Shown here: positions 48,749 to 59,539 of the stretch, piece by piece
Numbering within the stretch: position 1 is the first letter of the stretch
Layout: every line of letters begins with the position of its first letter
Source: Megaleporinus macrocephalus
Taxonomy: Eukaryota > Chordata > Actinopteri > Characiformes > Anostomidae
Direction: 5' to 3'
DNA: 64,000 nucleotides
Assembly (NCBI GenBank): GCA_021613375.1
Contig: CM038726.1
Location: forward strand, 5,572,877 to 5,636,876
Position numbers and translations under genes: made by a program
Notes under the pieces: generated by a model
Told to the model about the DNA's origin: nothing
Database searches by the model: none
Seen by the model: only the letters and a program-made list of their open reading frames with translations

Positions 48749-50000
48749 GAAAGTTACTGAATGTCAGTGTTCTTTACTGCTAATGCTAAACTATGAGTTG
48801 ATGTTCTTGAGAGTTTGCTATGTGTGGCCAGTAAAGCATGCGAGGGGAAAACAAACACCAGGACTGTTTATGAAGAGCTTTCTAGGTTTATTATAATGAA
48901 GTCATGATGTACTACCATATGTAGTGCTGAAAGCCAGTCTGTTAGCTGAGGTTCCATTAGCGGTTCCTCTAGTTGTTCCACAAGCATGGCGCTTGTTTTG
49001 ATCCTGTGAAGCGTTTGGGTGTCTGTCTTGAAGAGAAACTGAGTTGCACTCTGTGATTCTTATTTAGTCTGTGAAATTATTGCATATGCAAATGTCCTAG
49101 GATTTAATGATCTAAAAATGAAATGCTAAACATTTTGATGCAGTGTGGTTTGAAAGTTTGTGAACCCTCAGAATTTTCAGTATTTAGAACTATTTGGAAT
49201 AAATAAGAAGCATTATGTCTGGACCATGAAAAATCCTAACCTTATCCCATCTGTGAAACATGGTGGTGGTAGTATCATGGTTTTGCTACATCTGAGAAAT
49301 GCCGCCTTGCCGTCATTAATGGAACCACGAGTTTTGGAATTCTAAAGGTAAATGCAATGGGCGAAAGTTATTTAATATCAATGAAAAACCCTAATCCTAA
49401 ACTTATCGCATCTGTGAAACATGCTGGTGGTAGTATCATCTCTAGTATAATTTGCTGTATCTAAGCAATGATGCCTTGCCGTCTTTGATGGAACCATGAA
49501 TTTTGTGATTGTAAGGGTAGATGAACTGGGCGAAAGTTACTGAATGTCAATGTTTCTTACTGCTAATGCTAAACTATGAGTTGATGTTCTTCAGAGTTTG
49601 CTATGTGGGCTGAAGCTAGTGAAGCATGCAGGGTAAAAACAAACACCAAGAGGAAGAGCTTTCTAGGTTTATTATAATGATGTGTACTACTATTTGTAGT
49701 GCGGAAGGTCAGTCTGTTAGCTGAGGTTCCGCTAACCGTTTCTCACTATTTGGAAGAAATAAGAAGTATTATGTCTGGACCATGAAAAACTCCAACCCTA
49801 ACCTTATCCCATCTGTGAAACATGGTGGTGATAGTATCATGGTTTTGCTGCATCTGAGCATCTGACGCCTTGCTGTCATTGATGGAACCAGGAATTCTGG
49901 AATTCTAAAGGTAGATGAATTGGGTTACTGAAAGTAACTGAATGTCAGTTTATGAAGAGCTTTCTAGGATTAATTTTATTATTATGAAATCATGACGTGC
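48749..50000 (+). repeat. Stepwise duplicated ~0.8-kb unit
   Basis: The block beginning GAAAGTTACTGAATGTCAGT at 48749 recurs at 49534 and, truncated, at about 49930. The block with GGAATAAATAAGAAGCATTA at about 49193 recurs at about 49750. A further partial copy of the AACATGGTGGTGGTAGTATC block lies near 49380. The repeats have local deletions (unit 2 lacks about 220 bp). Confidence 0.8.
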
Positions 50001-51150
50001 TTTACATTCGTTTGCTTCATATACCACCTCCTCTCTCACACTTTACCACAGAGCATTGATTCTCTTAGTCTCACTTTTATGCAAATTCTGTTTTTAGTGT
50101 GCAACATGTGCCTCACTGTGTCTCTCTCTCTCACGAACACCACCCACACACATTCACACACTACACCTACACACACACTCATCCGCAGTGCAGTTAATCC
50201 TCTGTGTTTTCAGCCGGTGAGACTGTGAGATATCAGATCTGTAACATGCCACACTGGAACATAAAACTCAGTGTGTGTTCACCTCTAACGGCACGCAGCG
50301 GGGGTCTACTGTATACCACACACACAAACACACCTGACTTAACCCCCCCCCCCCCTCAACACCCCTCACCCCCAAGACTGACCAACTAAAACTCATTAGT
50401 ACACAAAAGGTCTTGGTACATACGAGACCTGAACCCTGACTTAACATAGTATAGGTCTCTCTCTTCCTCTCTCTCTCTCTTTCTCATTTGTCCTGTAGTA
50501 ATAACAGTAATACAGGAACTGAAGGGCTTGTTGTCTTACTTGCGTAATGGCTATCTCTTTGGTCCTGTCAAGAAGAGTTTGCACTCTACGGTGCTCTTTT
50601 TGTTTGTGAAATCATTACATACGCAAATGAGATTTAATTTGCTAAATATTCTGATACAGTGTGTATAATTGTCTATGTTTAGAACTATTTGGAGTTATGT
50701 CTGGAGAAAGGAAAACACTGCATGCAGGCACAACAGCCTTATCCTAGCTGTAAAACGTGGTGGTGGTAGTATCGTTGGTGGCACCATGAAAACTCAAGAG
50801 ATTGCAGAAGGATAACAACCCTAAAGACACAAGTCGTTCTACCAAAGACGAATACAGTCAATGTTCTGGAATAGCCAAGCCAACATCCAGACCTTGATCC
50901 TACAGGAATGTTGTGGAAGGACCTGAAGTGAGCAGTTCATGTGAGGACACCTACCAGAGACGATGTGCAGGGCGTCACACCAGATACCAGTTTGCATCCT
51001 TTTGCCACTTACAGATATATAAGCGAATCATTTGCCCCAATAAATAATAAAGTATTTTGCCTTATTTGTTTAATTGGGTTCTCTTAATCTACCTTTGACC
51101 TACTTTCAGGTGAAAATATAGAAAATTCTAAAGGGTTTACAAACTAACAT
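49150..51150 (+). mobile_element. Tc1-like transposon relic expanded by internal duplication
   Basis: Left end AGTTTGTGAACCCTCAGAAT, right end ATTCTAAAGGGTTTACAAAC (inverted). Inside are fragments of a transposase: VKHGGGSIM-like (49256 and repeats) and, at 50805-50930, a block corresponding to the H-NDPKHTSKST ... WPSQSPDLNPIE region, all with stops and shifts. The duplicated 0.8-kb unit includes part of it, making the relic longer than a normal element. Confidence 0.65.
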
Positions 51151-51249
51151 TTAAACAGATTCCAATCATTTCAGCTTCACTGACTGAGAACAATAGAATA
51201 ATACACAATGTAGGAGCTGAAAAAGTGCAAAGTTGTTTCGTTAGCTTTT

Positions 51250-51610
51250 CATCTAGAGCTGCCATGATTAGACGGCGGACTCTATAAATGGCCAGAGCTG
51301 ACACTGCAGCAACACGTCTTCCCTCATTTGCATCTAAGAAAGAATGTGAGAATCAGAGTCGCCCTGTTTCACCAAGTTTGTTACACATATTTGGAATTTG
51401 TCTTTCGAGCCACTCGCGAGACGGCAAACGATGACGGTGTCAAATCCAGAATGATGGAAGTACTGGGATTCAAGACGAGCGCCAAACAGAACCGGGACTT
51501 GACCGAGAGTTTGGTTTTTGAGGGCATATATGAAAGTTACGTCACCAGCCTGGCTACGTATTTACTAACACCTACGTCATTACCGCAGCAACGCATATAA
51601 AATGATGATG
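51250..51610 (+). other. Higher-GC segment with a 90-codon frame
   Basis: An open frame 51328-51600 (starting at TTG, with in-frame ATGs inside) has balanced composition and includes RMMEVLGFKTSAKQNRDLTE. No family was recognised. It could be a retroelement remnant, an exon of an unknown gene, or chance. Confidence 0.2.
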
Positions 51611-51796
51611 TCTGGGTACACAATCTGATCTGACCGCTTACAAAAAGTGTGGTCTCCTGACTGGGCTTAAAATTTGTCCAAGAAAGCACTAGAACTACAG
51701 CCACACTTCTTCTCTGCTGAAGAAAGCAGGTTTATGCTGTTCTCTTGCATGATGATCATACTGGTTGACCAGCCTACCAGCATCAAAACCCAACAC

Positions 51797-51981
51797 ATCG
51801 TCGCTGTCCAATGAAAAGCATGTATCTCCATTTTTGTAGATTTCATGATGAATGGAACAATAGAAAAGTAGCTTGGAAAAAATTCTGGTTCCTTAGACAT
51901 TGAAAATGGAGAATGTTTTTTGAGCTCTCCTGTTAATTTACAATTTTTATAGATCCTTGTTTTTCTTTGGACAGCAACGAT
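51797..51981. mobile_element. MITE, GTTGCTGTCCAAAGAAAAAC family
   Basis: Inverted ends ATCGTCGCTGTCCAATGAAA and TTTTTCTTTGGACAGCAACGA. Beyond them CCAACAC and ATGTTGG continue the inverted match, so the full terminal repeat may be longer. Confidence 0.7.
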
Positions 51982-51999
51982 ATGTTGGTTTTGCAGGTG

Positions 52000-53390
52000 A
52001 CCAGCTTTTCGGCTTCCATCAGCGAAAACAAAGTGCAGTGTTTCTTCTAGCAGTGTTATCGATACATGATACAGTATAAAGCAGGAAACCACCGTTAAGA
52101 TTGGACAACAGTCCATACACACTGTTTAGATTTGTCTTAAATGCTGCATCCGTAAGACCTAAAAGATAAATTTCATAATTGTGTATACCGAGTTGCATCC
52201 TAAAGCACTCAGCAGTGCATTAGGAAAGCTCCTGGAATACAGTGCAGGAGCAGAATAATGTTTTACTGAAAGCTCTTATCGATCTGTTGGGGCCATTAAG
52301 GCCAGGGCGGAAGGCTCGGTTGCCAAATTTACTTCAGTGCTTTGAGTTTCAGATACGTTTAAGGTCCACAGAAGCATCCAAGGTTTAGAGTGGATGGTGT
52401 TTGTGAAGGTGTATGCGTGGGTTTACTGGGATATTGGAATATTGATGAAAATACTTGTATTGTGATTATATTGCTGTTTATTGCAAGTGCCTTATGCTAC
52501 AACCTCATTACTGACTTTGTCCAATCAACTTTTTTTGGATTATATGAACAGTTTGATATATTAAACAACTCACTGAAACTCTATTGCATGTAGAAGAAGC
52601 CTTCTGCAATATCGCTGATACAAAAGCCAACGCCATTATAACAATGTATAACAAGTTTTCGATCAAGGACCACCGCAGTGTACAGCTTAAATGTACAATC
52701 ATAAACACTTTAAGAACCACTTGCATGCTTATTTGGCTTCAGATTGATGAAATATATCATATATTATATATATATCTTAGTGTAGCACCAAGAAGGGTTT
52801 GCTGTTGTTGGCTTTGTCTTTATAGAACCTTTCACAAATGTATATCACGACTGTATATCACGTGGCGCCAGTGTGTGGTGTTGGTGCTGAGATTCCATCA
52901 TGTTTCGCATGCACCTCTTGTGCCACTTACTTACTAATTCTTCAAGTATGCAAACCTAGATTATAGCTATATTAACCCTCGGAGTGATGAGATATGTGGC
53001 TCGGACCTGGAACGTTAAGGCCAATGTAAGCGCAGACCAGCACTAGAGTAGGGAGGATGGTGCTTGGGCACGGTGCAAGGCATCCACGCCCAGTGTGAGT
53101 ACATCCTTGGTGTCACTGGGTAGGTCTCTGGACTCTACAACAGGATAAACAATCCTAAGTATGAGCTCATAGGGTGTGTTACCAAGTGTGCAGTTGGATA
53201 TTGATTTGTGTTTATGCACTGTATGAGTTAACGAGTCTTCCAACAGCATCAGCCACAACAGAGGAAATCTTCAGCCTTACACCTCAACATCACCGCAATT
53301 CCAACTAATCAAGACTGTAGTAATTCAGACTTAAGCGCTAGCAAGTCAACGAAATCTAACAAGTTAATTTTTTTTATTTCTCTTTTCGTT
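52000..53390. other. Presumed intron, nothing firm
   Basis: No supported feature. A minus-strand frame at 53043-53258 has a weak NTPYELILR-like word that recalls retrotransposon integrases, too weak to call. Confidence 0.35.
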
Positions 53391-53398
53391 GTTAGAAG

Positions 53399-53966
53399 TA
53401 GAGATTGATCGATATATTGGGCCGATATTTGCCATTTTTTAATATATCGGCATCGTCCAATATCAGTGTTTGGTAGCGCCGATGTCAGGCACATTCACGG
53501 GCAGCCCTGTGCTGTTGGTGTGGTGGAACGTGCTGCTGCCCCATGTGAAGGACCCCAAGCCCAAACTTTTGGAACTGTTCAGGCAATAAGTGAAAATGAA
53601 TAATTCATAGCGAATAACGATGATTTTAATGACACGGTTACGTGTTTCTAGTTCCGGTCGTAGACGGGAACCAGAGCAGATGTTTTACTCCTTAGCTCCA
53701 GGGGCTAAAGCTAACTGCTTCAGTGCAATACACACAGTAACACCAGAGTCTCACTGGAGCAGCCAGAGACAGAATATTTTGGGGTTTTTTTCTTGTTAAG
53801 TCAGTATTCCATAAATATTATTATTATTAGTGTGACATTTTAGCAAATAAAGCGGAAAAATTCTAGATAACGGCCTAAAAATTGGCAGCACATATCAGCC
53901 ATCAGCTGACCCTGACCTCTGAACATCGACATCGGCTATAGAAAAACCCATAACGGTCGATCTCTA
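53399..53966. mobile_element. hAT-like non-autonomous transposon with 8-bp target duplication
   Basis: 568-bp element. The left end TAGAGATTGATCG and right end CGGTCGATCTCTA are inverted repeats (11 of 13). It is flanked on both sides by GTTAGAAG (53391-53398 and 53967-53974), an exact 8-bp target site duplication as made by hAT transposases. No coding capacity. Confidence 0.85.
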
Positions 53967-54479
53967 GTTAGAAGTGATGTGGAGCTTCTTCCAGGTCTGG
54001 TCTCCACAAAGCATTTCAACACAATCCCTCCTTTAAGGGACGGTAGCTATGACTGATAATTACACAATCATTACCCCTGAAGTAAACCCTTTGAATAAAT
54101 GGCCAACATTGTTTCTGCATGTAAACTGGGTGGTCCTAGTCTTGGGTCATGCTTCTGAAAGCATTTTGAGCTAAAGCTGAGCAGGCATATCAGCATAAAA
54201 GCCCATTCATTCTTTTATCCTTCATGCATTCCTTCGTTCACGCATCGCTTCGTCTGTCTGTTTGTTTATTCGTCCACCCAATGGACTGACGGGTCTCTAA
54301 AGAAAGTTGTTTCTTTCTGGTCATTGTGAGTCGGTCAGCAAGCCATCAACTGCTGATCTTCAGATACTAAACTAACCTAGAATGTTGTTCTCCCTTTTAT
54401 ACTCACTTATTAGTAGAATGTTTTTCAGCTGTGCATCACAATTGAGCAAGAGTGTCCTAACAACCAATTAGTCCAATAA

Positions 54480-54727
54480 CATCCTTAACTTGGATTGGCG
54501 GCCGTACCAGGAGATTTAGACAGAGGACTGAGAATTGCTGATAACAGGACTATATGCAAAATAAGCCTCTACACAAAAATAGACTTTAATACAAACATTT
54601 TTATTCTTTTAAAATCATCTGATACACTTACATTAATTGTGAAATGGACAATATTGTTTGTGAATTGCATGAAAATTGCATGAAATGAAATTCTAAAGTG
54701 ATCCTAAATCTTTGAGCGGTAGTGTAG
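54480..54727. mobile_element. Tc1-like terminal fragment
   Basis: The right end reads CCTAAATCTTTGAGCGGTAG followed by TGTA, a Tc1-type terminus. The left border near 54480 is not clear. Confidence 0.45.
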
Positions 54728-55189
54728 GTTATTTTTAATGTTTTTAATGCACAGTTATAGGCCACTGGAAGTATACGGCTTGCTTTCTACTACAAACCTT
54801 ACAAATGGGTTCTACAACTGAACCAAAACCACATGTAAATCCACTTGTCCTTTTTCCAAGTGGGATCCTTAAACCCAAAGATCAGCCGGTTTGGCTGATA
54901 GTTCACATTTGGAACCCAAATTCCAAGAATTAAAGAGGGCTTCTCTTTCAGAGCCACATAGAACCTATCAAACAGAATAATACTTGTTGCCGATTTAGGT
55001 GTCGGTGCTTTATCTGACATAAAATGTATTTTCTAGCACAAATACGACTCCACAAATAATGAAACTAGGACCAACAGCTATTTGCCATTTATTACCACAA
55101 AATCAGACGGGTCTACGTTCATACTGTGCTTGGATTCTGGTGTGACAACAAGCCGATTAAGAATTTAAAGTATTATCCATGCTGGTATT

Positions 55190-55640
55190 GCTTACAGTGC
55201 AGTGCAAAAGTTTTAGGCACTTGACGACGTTATTATATTTACAAAGCATTTTTTTTCAAACACTTTATTATTTAAAATATTGAAACAGTATTAATAGAGT
55301 AAGTAGTGCTTTTACGTACATCAGTGTGTTTATTTAACTCTTTCCAAGCTTCTCCTAAACAACCCAGTATTATTATCAGTTCTCATCTAATACCTGCTTT
55401 GACTGCTCAGTACTTCATTAAGCTAAATCAAGATTTGCTGCTGAAGGAACTAAACACATTCATACAATGTCTGGGGCGTCCAGGAGAAATCTGGAACTAC
55501 ACTTTGTTCTTCAAACTGGAGCTCAAGATATTATCTACTTCTTTCTTTCTGTGTATTGTATTTATGCACATTTGCATCTGTTTTAATGGTATCTGGTGTT
55601 CTTATTGGTGAAAATACCTTTATTGATAAGGCTTTTACCC
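55190..55640 (+). repeat. Dispersed repeat (family R), copy 3
   Basis: The left end GTGCAGTGCAAAAGTTTTAG and AGGCACTTG, then the same body as 42345-42760 and 39122-39460. This is the most complete copy in the window. Confidence 0.75.
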
Positions 55641-56959
55641 AGTAGTGTACATTCAGTTTATGAATATCTCCAATTCTAAGCAAATTCTCTGCAGCCATAG
55701 GCCAAATTGCAGTTGAACAGATCTTGTTTTACAGTGAAACTTGCTTACTTTGGCAGCTGACCCTAAGAAATGCTTCCGCTTTGTCTATCTCGCATGAGTT
55801 TTCGCACTGAAATGTTGCTTACGGTGTTTTTTATATGTTAAACACCTAATCCTGTTAGCTGTATTCCGTTTCTCTCCATGGCTCTGGTATGAAATGCGAC
55901 CTAAAACATTTGTGACTCTTTGTGAAAGAGTAGCTGTTTGTACACTGGGAGTTACAGGGCAGCCAACTGGCCTGTTTACCTGTTTACCCGTCCAATTATG
56001 TCATTTACAAAGTTTTTCGGGTGTCACCTTCCAAGAGACTCTGCGTATAAAATATAAATGTGTGTCTGTCAGATGATTTGTGTTTGAGAATGTGTGTGTA
56101 CCTGTATGTGTGTGTGTGTGTGAGTGCGCAGCCTCATTGTCTTGCTGCGGTGCTGAATATTGCATAATGTCCGTGTTGTGGCGAAAGGCAGTTGAAGTTG
56201 AGACTGCGGCTCCTTCTAGAGTGACCGTATCGCAGTGGTCAGAGAAAGTGGCAGGTGTAACGCACACCGCAGGACCTGAGATCTCTCCGTCTGACCAGCT
56301 TCATTTGTGTGTGTGTGTGTCTGATCATCTGTATTTATCTCAGTGTCTGTCTGGTGGGTTTTTGTTTTTGTCTAGTTGGCTTTTGTTTAGTCTGGCTGTC
56401 CGTGTTTTGTCTCCTTTTTGCTGCCTTGTGTTTTTCTCCCGCTGTTTGCAGTCGTTCTCTTTGCTCCCTCTTTTCTCCCACATGTTCACTCTTTCTTCTT
56501 TGTCCTTTCCTCGATCAGCAGATACCTACTGTAGTCTGAGCTCAGAATAGCTTAGGTTGTACTATTGCATGGGTGGATGGAAGTGAAGGTGAAGTGAGGT
56601 TATGGAGGAAACGATGGAAATCAAAATAGGCTTGTGTTTGTGGCACAGAAGGCCATTTGGTATGAACAGAACGTATTTTGCCCAGAGATGCTTGGTTTGC
56701 ACCAAAGCAACTGTGCCAGCATACACTATACTACAAAAGTATGTGGACAATCTTCGTAATAGGTTGTTCACACTTACGTCATTCCAGTAATGAAGGCAGT
56801 AATGGAGAACAGAATGGAGGAGGTAGACGTGATGCACTAGTTTAGATGATATTACAAGAGAAAGCTACAAACAAAACATTACAGTATCTGCTGGTCCTAA
56901 TGTTATGATGAGTGATTTGTCAATGAACTGTAAGATCAGCTGCTACCGAGGCAGCAACT

Positions 56960-57660
56960 ATAAGAACTACCTTCTCCTCCAGACGTAATTCTGCTCAAGA
57001 ACTACCTTCTCCTTCAGACGTCCTTCTACTTAAGAACTACCTTCTCCTTCAGACATCCTTCTACTCAAGAACTACCTTCTCCTCCAAACATCCTTCTACT
57101 CAAGAACTACCTTCTCCTTCAGACGTCCTTCTACTTAAGAACTACCTTCTCCTTCAGACGTCCTTCTACTCAAGAACTACCTTCTCCTCCAAACATCCTT
57201 CTACTCAAGAACTACCTTCTCCTTCAGACGTCCTTCTACTCAAGAACTACCTTCTCCTCCAGATGACCTTCTACTCAAGAACTACCTTCTCCTCCAGATG
57301 ACCTTCTACTCAAGAACTACCTTCTCCTCCAGAAGTTCTTCTACTCAAGAACTACCTTCTCCTCCAGACGACCTTCTACTCAAGAACTACCTTTTCCTCC
57401 AGATGACCTTCTACTCAAGAACTACCTTTATCTCCAGACATCTTTTTACTCAAGAACCAACTTTTCCTCCAGACGTCCATCTACTCAAGAACTACCTTCT
57501 CCTCCAGACGTACTTCTGCTCAAGAACTGCCTTCTCCTCCAGACATCCTATTGCTCAAGAACTACCTTCTTCTCCAGACACCCTTCTACTTAAGAACTAC
57601 CTTCTCCTCCAGATGACCTTCTACTCAAGAACTGTCTTCTCCCCCAGACGTCCTTCTAAT
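56960..57660. repeat. 35-bp minisatellite
   Basis: About 20 copies of a 35-bp unit (CTACTCAAGAACTACCTTCT followed by CCTCCAGACGTCCTT), pyrimidine-rich on the plus strand. The 124-codon frame at 57298-57672 is due to the repeat. Confidence 0.96.
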
Positions 57661-58342
57661 ATTAGGTTTTAAATCTATCACCAGTGCAGCCACAGATCAA
57701 CTGCACAAGATACAATACTGCATCAACCGCACAAGGATGAAATCAGCTTTTTATTTTTATTGTCTTGTTGCACCTTAAATGGTGGGGCAGTGATCCAACA
57801 TTCTGGCATCTGCGGCAACATTTAAGGTGTGACGGACAACTGGTGAATAAAAAGCTGACCCTTGTGCAGTCGGTAGGAGTGAGTACTGTTTTGTGAACAG
57901 TTGGTCTGTGGGTGCTGTGACTGTTCACTGGTGAGAGATTTAAAACTACAGCTACAAGAAACACCCCTACAAACAAGAAATGTTTAAACTCAAACAAGAA
58001 GCTGCTTTTAACAACATTTTTGGTACAAGCTGTTTGTGTTTTCTCAGAGAAGCTGATCTTTAAGTGATTCTACTCGACTTTAAGTGACAATAAGTGTCAT
58101 ACAGAGTTCAATAGCGGCCGTGTAATAGCGGTCGTGTGGAAAATCACTTCATGCCTGCCATCTGCAGTTCGCACCACAGCAATGCAGTGGGCTGACGTCA
58201 TCTGCAAATAAACTAGTTCCATAGACAGGCTTTGGCAGTAGAATGGGTCGTATGGAAGGCCGGAGTGAAACTTTGCGCAACATAACTATGACTTTTTTTA
58301 TTGATTTTTATCTACATTTTCTTTTGTTTCTTATTTATTATT

Positions 58343-58520
58343 CATAATGTTGCTTTCCAAAGAAAATCAAGTATTCCCAAAATGGAAACTTTACATTCAG
58401 TGTAAGTCAATGGAACCAGAATTTTTTCCAAGCTATTGGCACATTCATCATGAAATTTTCATTCAATGTAAACGGCAGCTGTTGTGTTTGTTGTGTTTCT
58501 TTAGAAAAGATGTTGATAAT
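58343..58520. mobile_element. MITE, GTTGCTGTCCAAAGAAAAAC family (diverged)
   Basis: Inverted ends CATAATGTTGCTTTCCAAAG and CTTTAGAAAAGATGTTGATA. The interior shares GGAACCAGAATTTTTTCCAA with the copy at 51797-51981 in inverted sense. Confidence 0.6.
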
Positions 58521-59440
58521 AAAAACTGATCAAATATAAAAGTCATGATATACATTTGTGCTACAAACAATGCTAACACTGGCTAAGCATTTCTCACTTC
58601 TCCCGTGCCAGATAGCACGTTAACTAGCTTCATAACTTGGTTTTCTGTAGTTCTTCCTACAGTTGTTTATCATCACATAATTCCCATGCAGAAATTGTTA
58701 AACCATAATAAAGTAAAAATAAATAAGTCTGTTTAATTAGCCAGTACCATGTTACACAGAATCTGATCATCCCTTGAGACTGATGTTAGCTTAAAAATGG
58801 CAAATGTTACATGCTGGTAGGTGCTAGTAAAAGTTCATTAATTTAAGGTGGAATGGAGAAGCTTCAGCTTCTTCTAAAATCCATGTCGGCTGGAGAGGTC
58901 ACCGCCAATGGACTCTGTAATGGTGGAAACGTGTTCCTATTGGACTGCGTAGGAGGTGTGGGGCTGTTTTTTGGGGGTTGGGTTCTTAGTTCCAATGAAG
59001 GATGATATTAATGCTACAGCATTTTACACACATAAATGCTTTGTAGCTGCAACTTAGACCCTTTGCTGTTTTTGCATGACTGTGTCCCTGAGCACAAAAC
59101 GAACTCACTCAAGAAATGGTTTGACAAATTTGGTTTGAAGGGACTCTAGTGGCTACCTGATGGTCAGGTAGCTTATAGGCCATTAATTAGCATCACATTC
59201 CAATGCAGAGTTGGTGAGTAATCTTAAACAGATTTACTTATGTAGTTATGGAGAACGACTTTCAGGGAATTCAAGCTCTACGACGGCTGTTAATTCTGTT
59301 TTTAGTCCTGCAACTTACCATTTGACAGGTAACGTTATGTCATGTAGTATTTCTGCCTTGTGGTTAGCGTGTGATGATTTTTATGCAGGTTGGACAATGC
59401 CTATCGAATGCTAACTAAGTGTCCATTTGCCACGTAGATA

Positions 59441-59538
59441 AAAGTGTTTCCTCACTCTAACACCTGACGTAACTCATGAAAGACTTGATAATGAGCCGAT
59501 GAGTTAAAACGGTGGTGTTAGAGCAGAGGAAACACTTT
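59441..59538. repeat. Imperfect inverted repeat (AAAGTGTTTCCTC ... )
   Basis: Arms 59441-59464 and 59515-59538 (AAAGTGTTTCCTC-CTCTAACACC) with a 50-bp spacer. The TGTTAGAGCAGAGGAAACAC word resembles a repeat common in fish genomes. Confidence 0.5.
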
Positions 59539-59539
59539 G

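Noticed and set aside
53043..53258. Integrase-like words (TVHKHKSISNCTLGNTPYEL) on the minus strand
   Set aside because: The similarity is short and impressionistic, and there are no catalytic residues or neighbouring retroelement parts.
57298..57672. 124-codon frame with repeated SRTTFSSR-like motifs
   Set aside because: It is the 35-bp minisatellite; the motif pattern shifts with the repeat phase.
57743..57997. 84-codon minus-strand frame with a signal-peptide-like start and six to seven cysteines, like a small secreted peptide
   Set aside because: The frame begins at TTG, has no ATG at the hydrophobic stretch and no splice context, and sits next to a satellite. It is worth a database search but cannot be supported as a gene.
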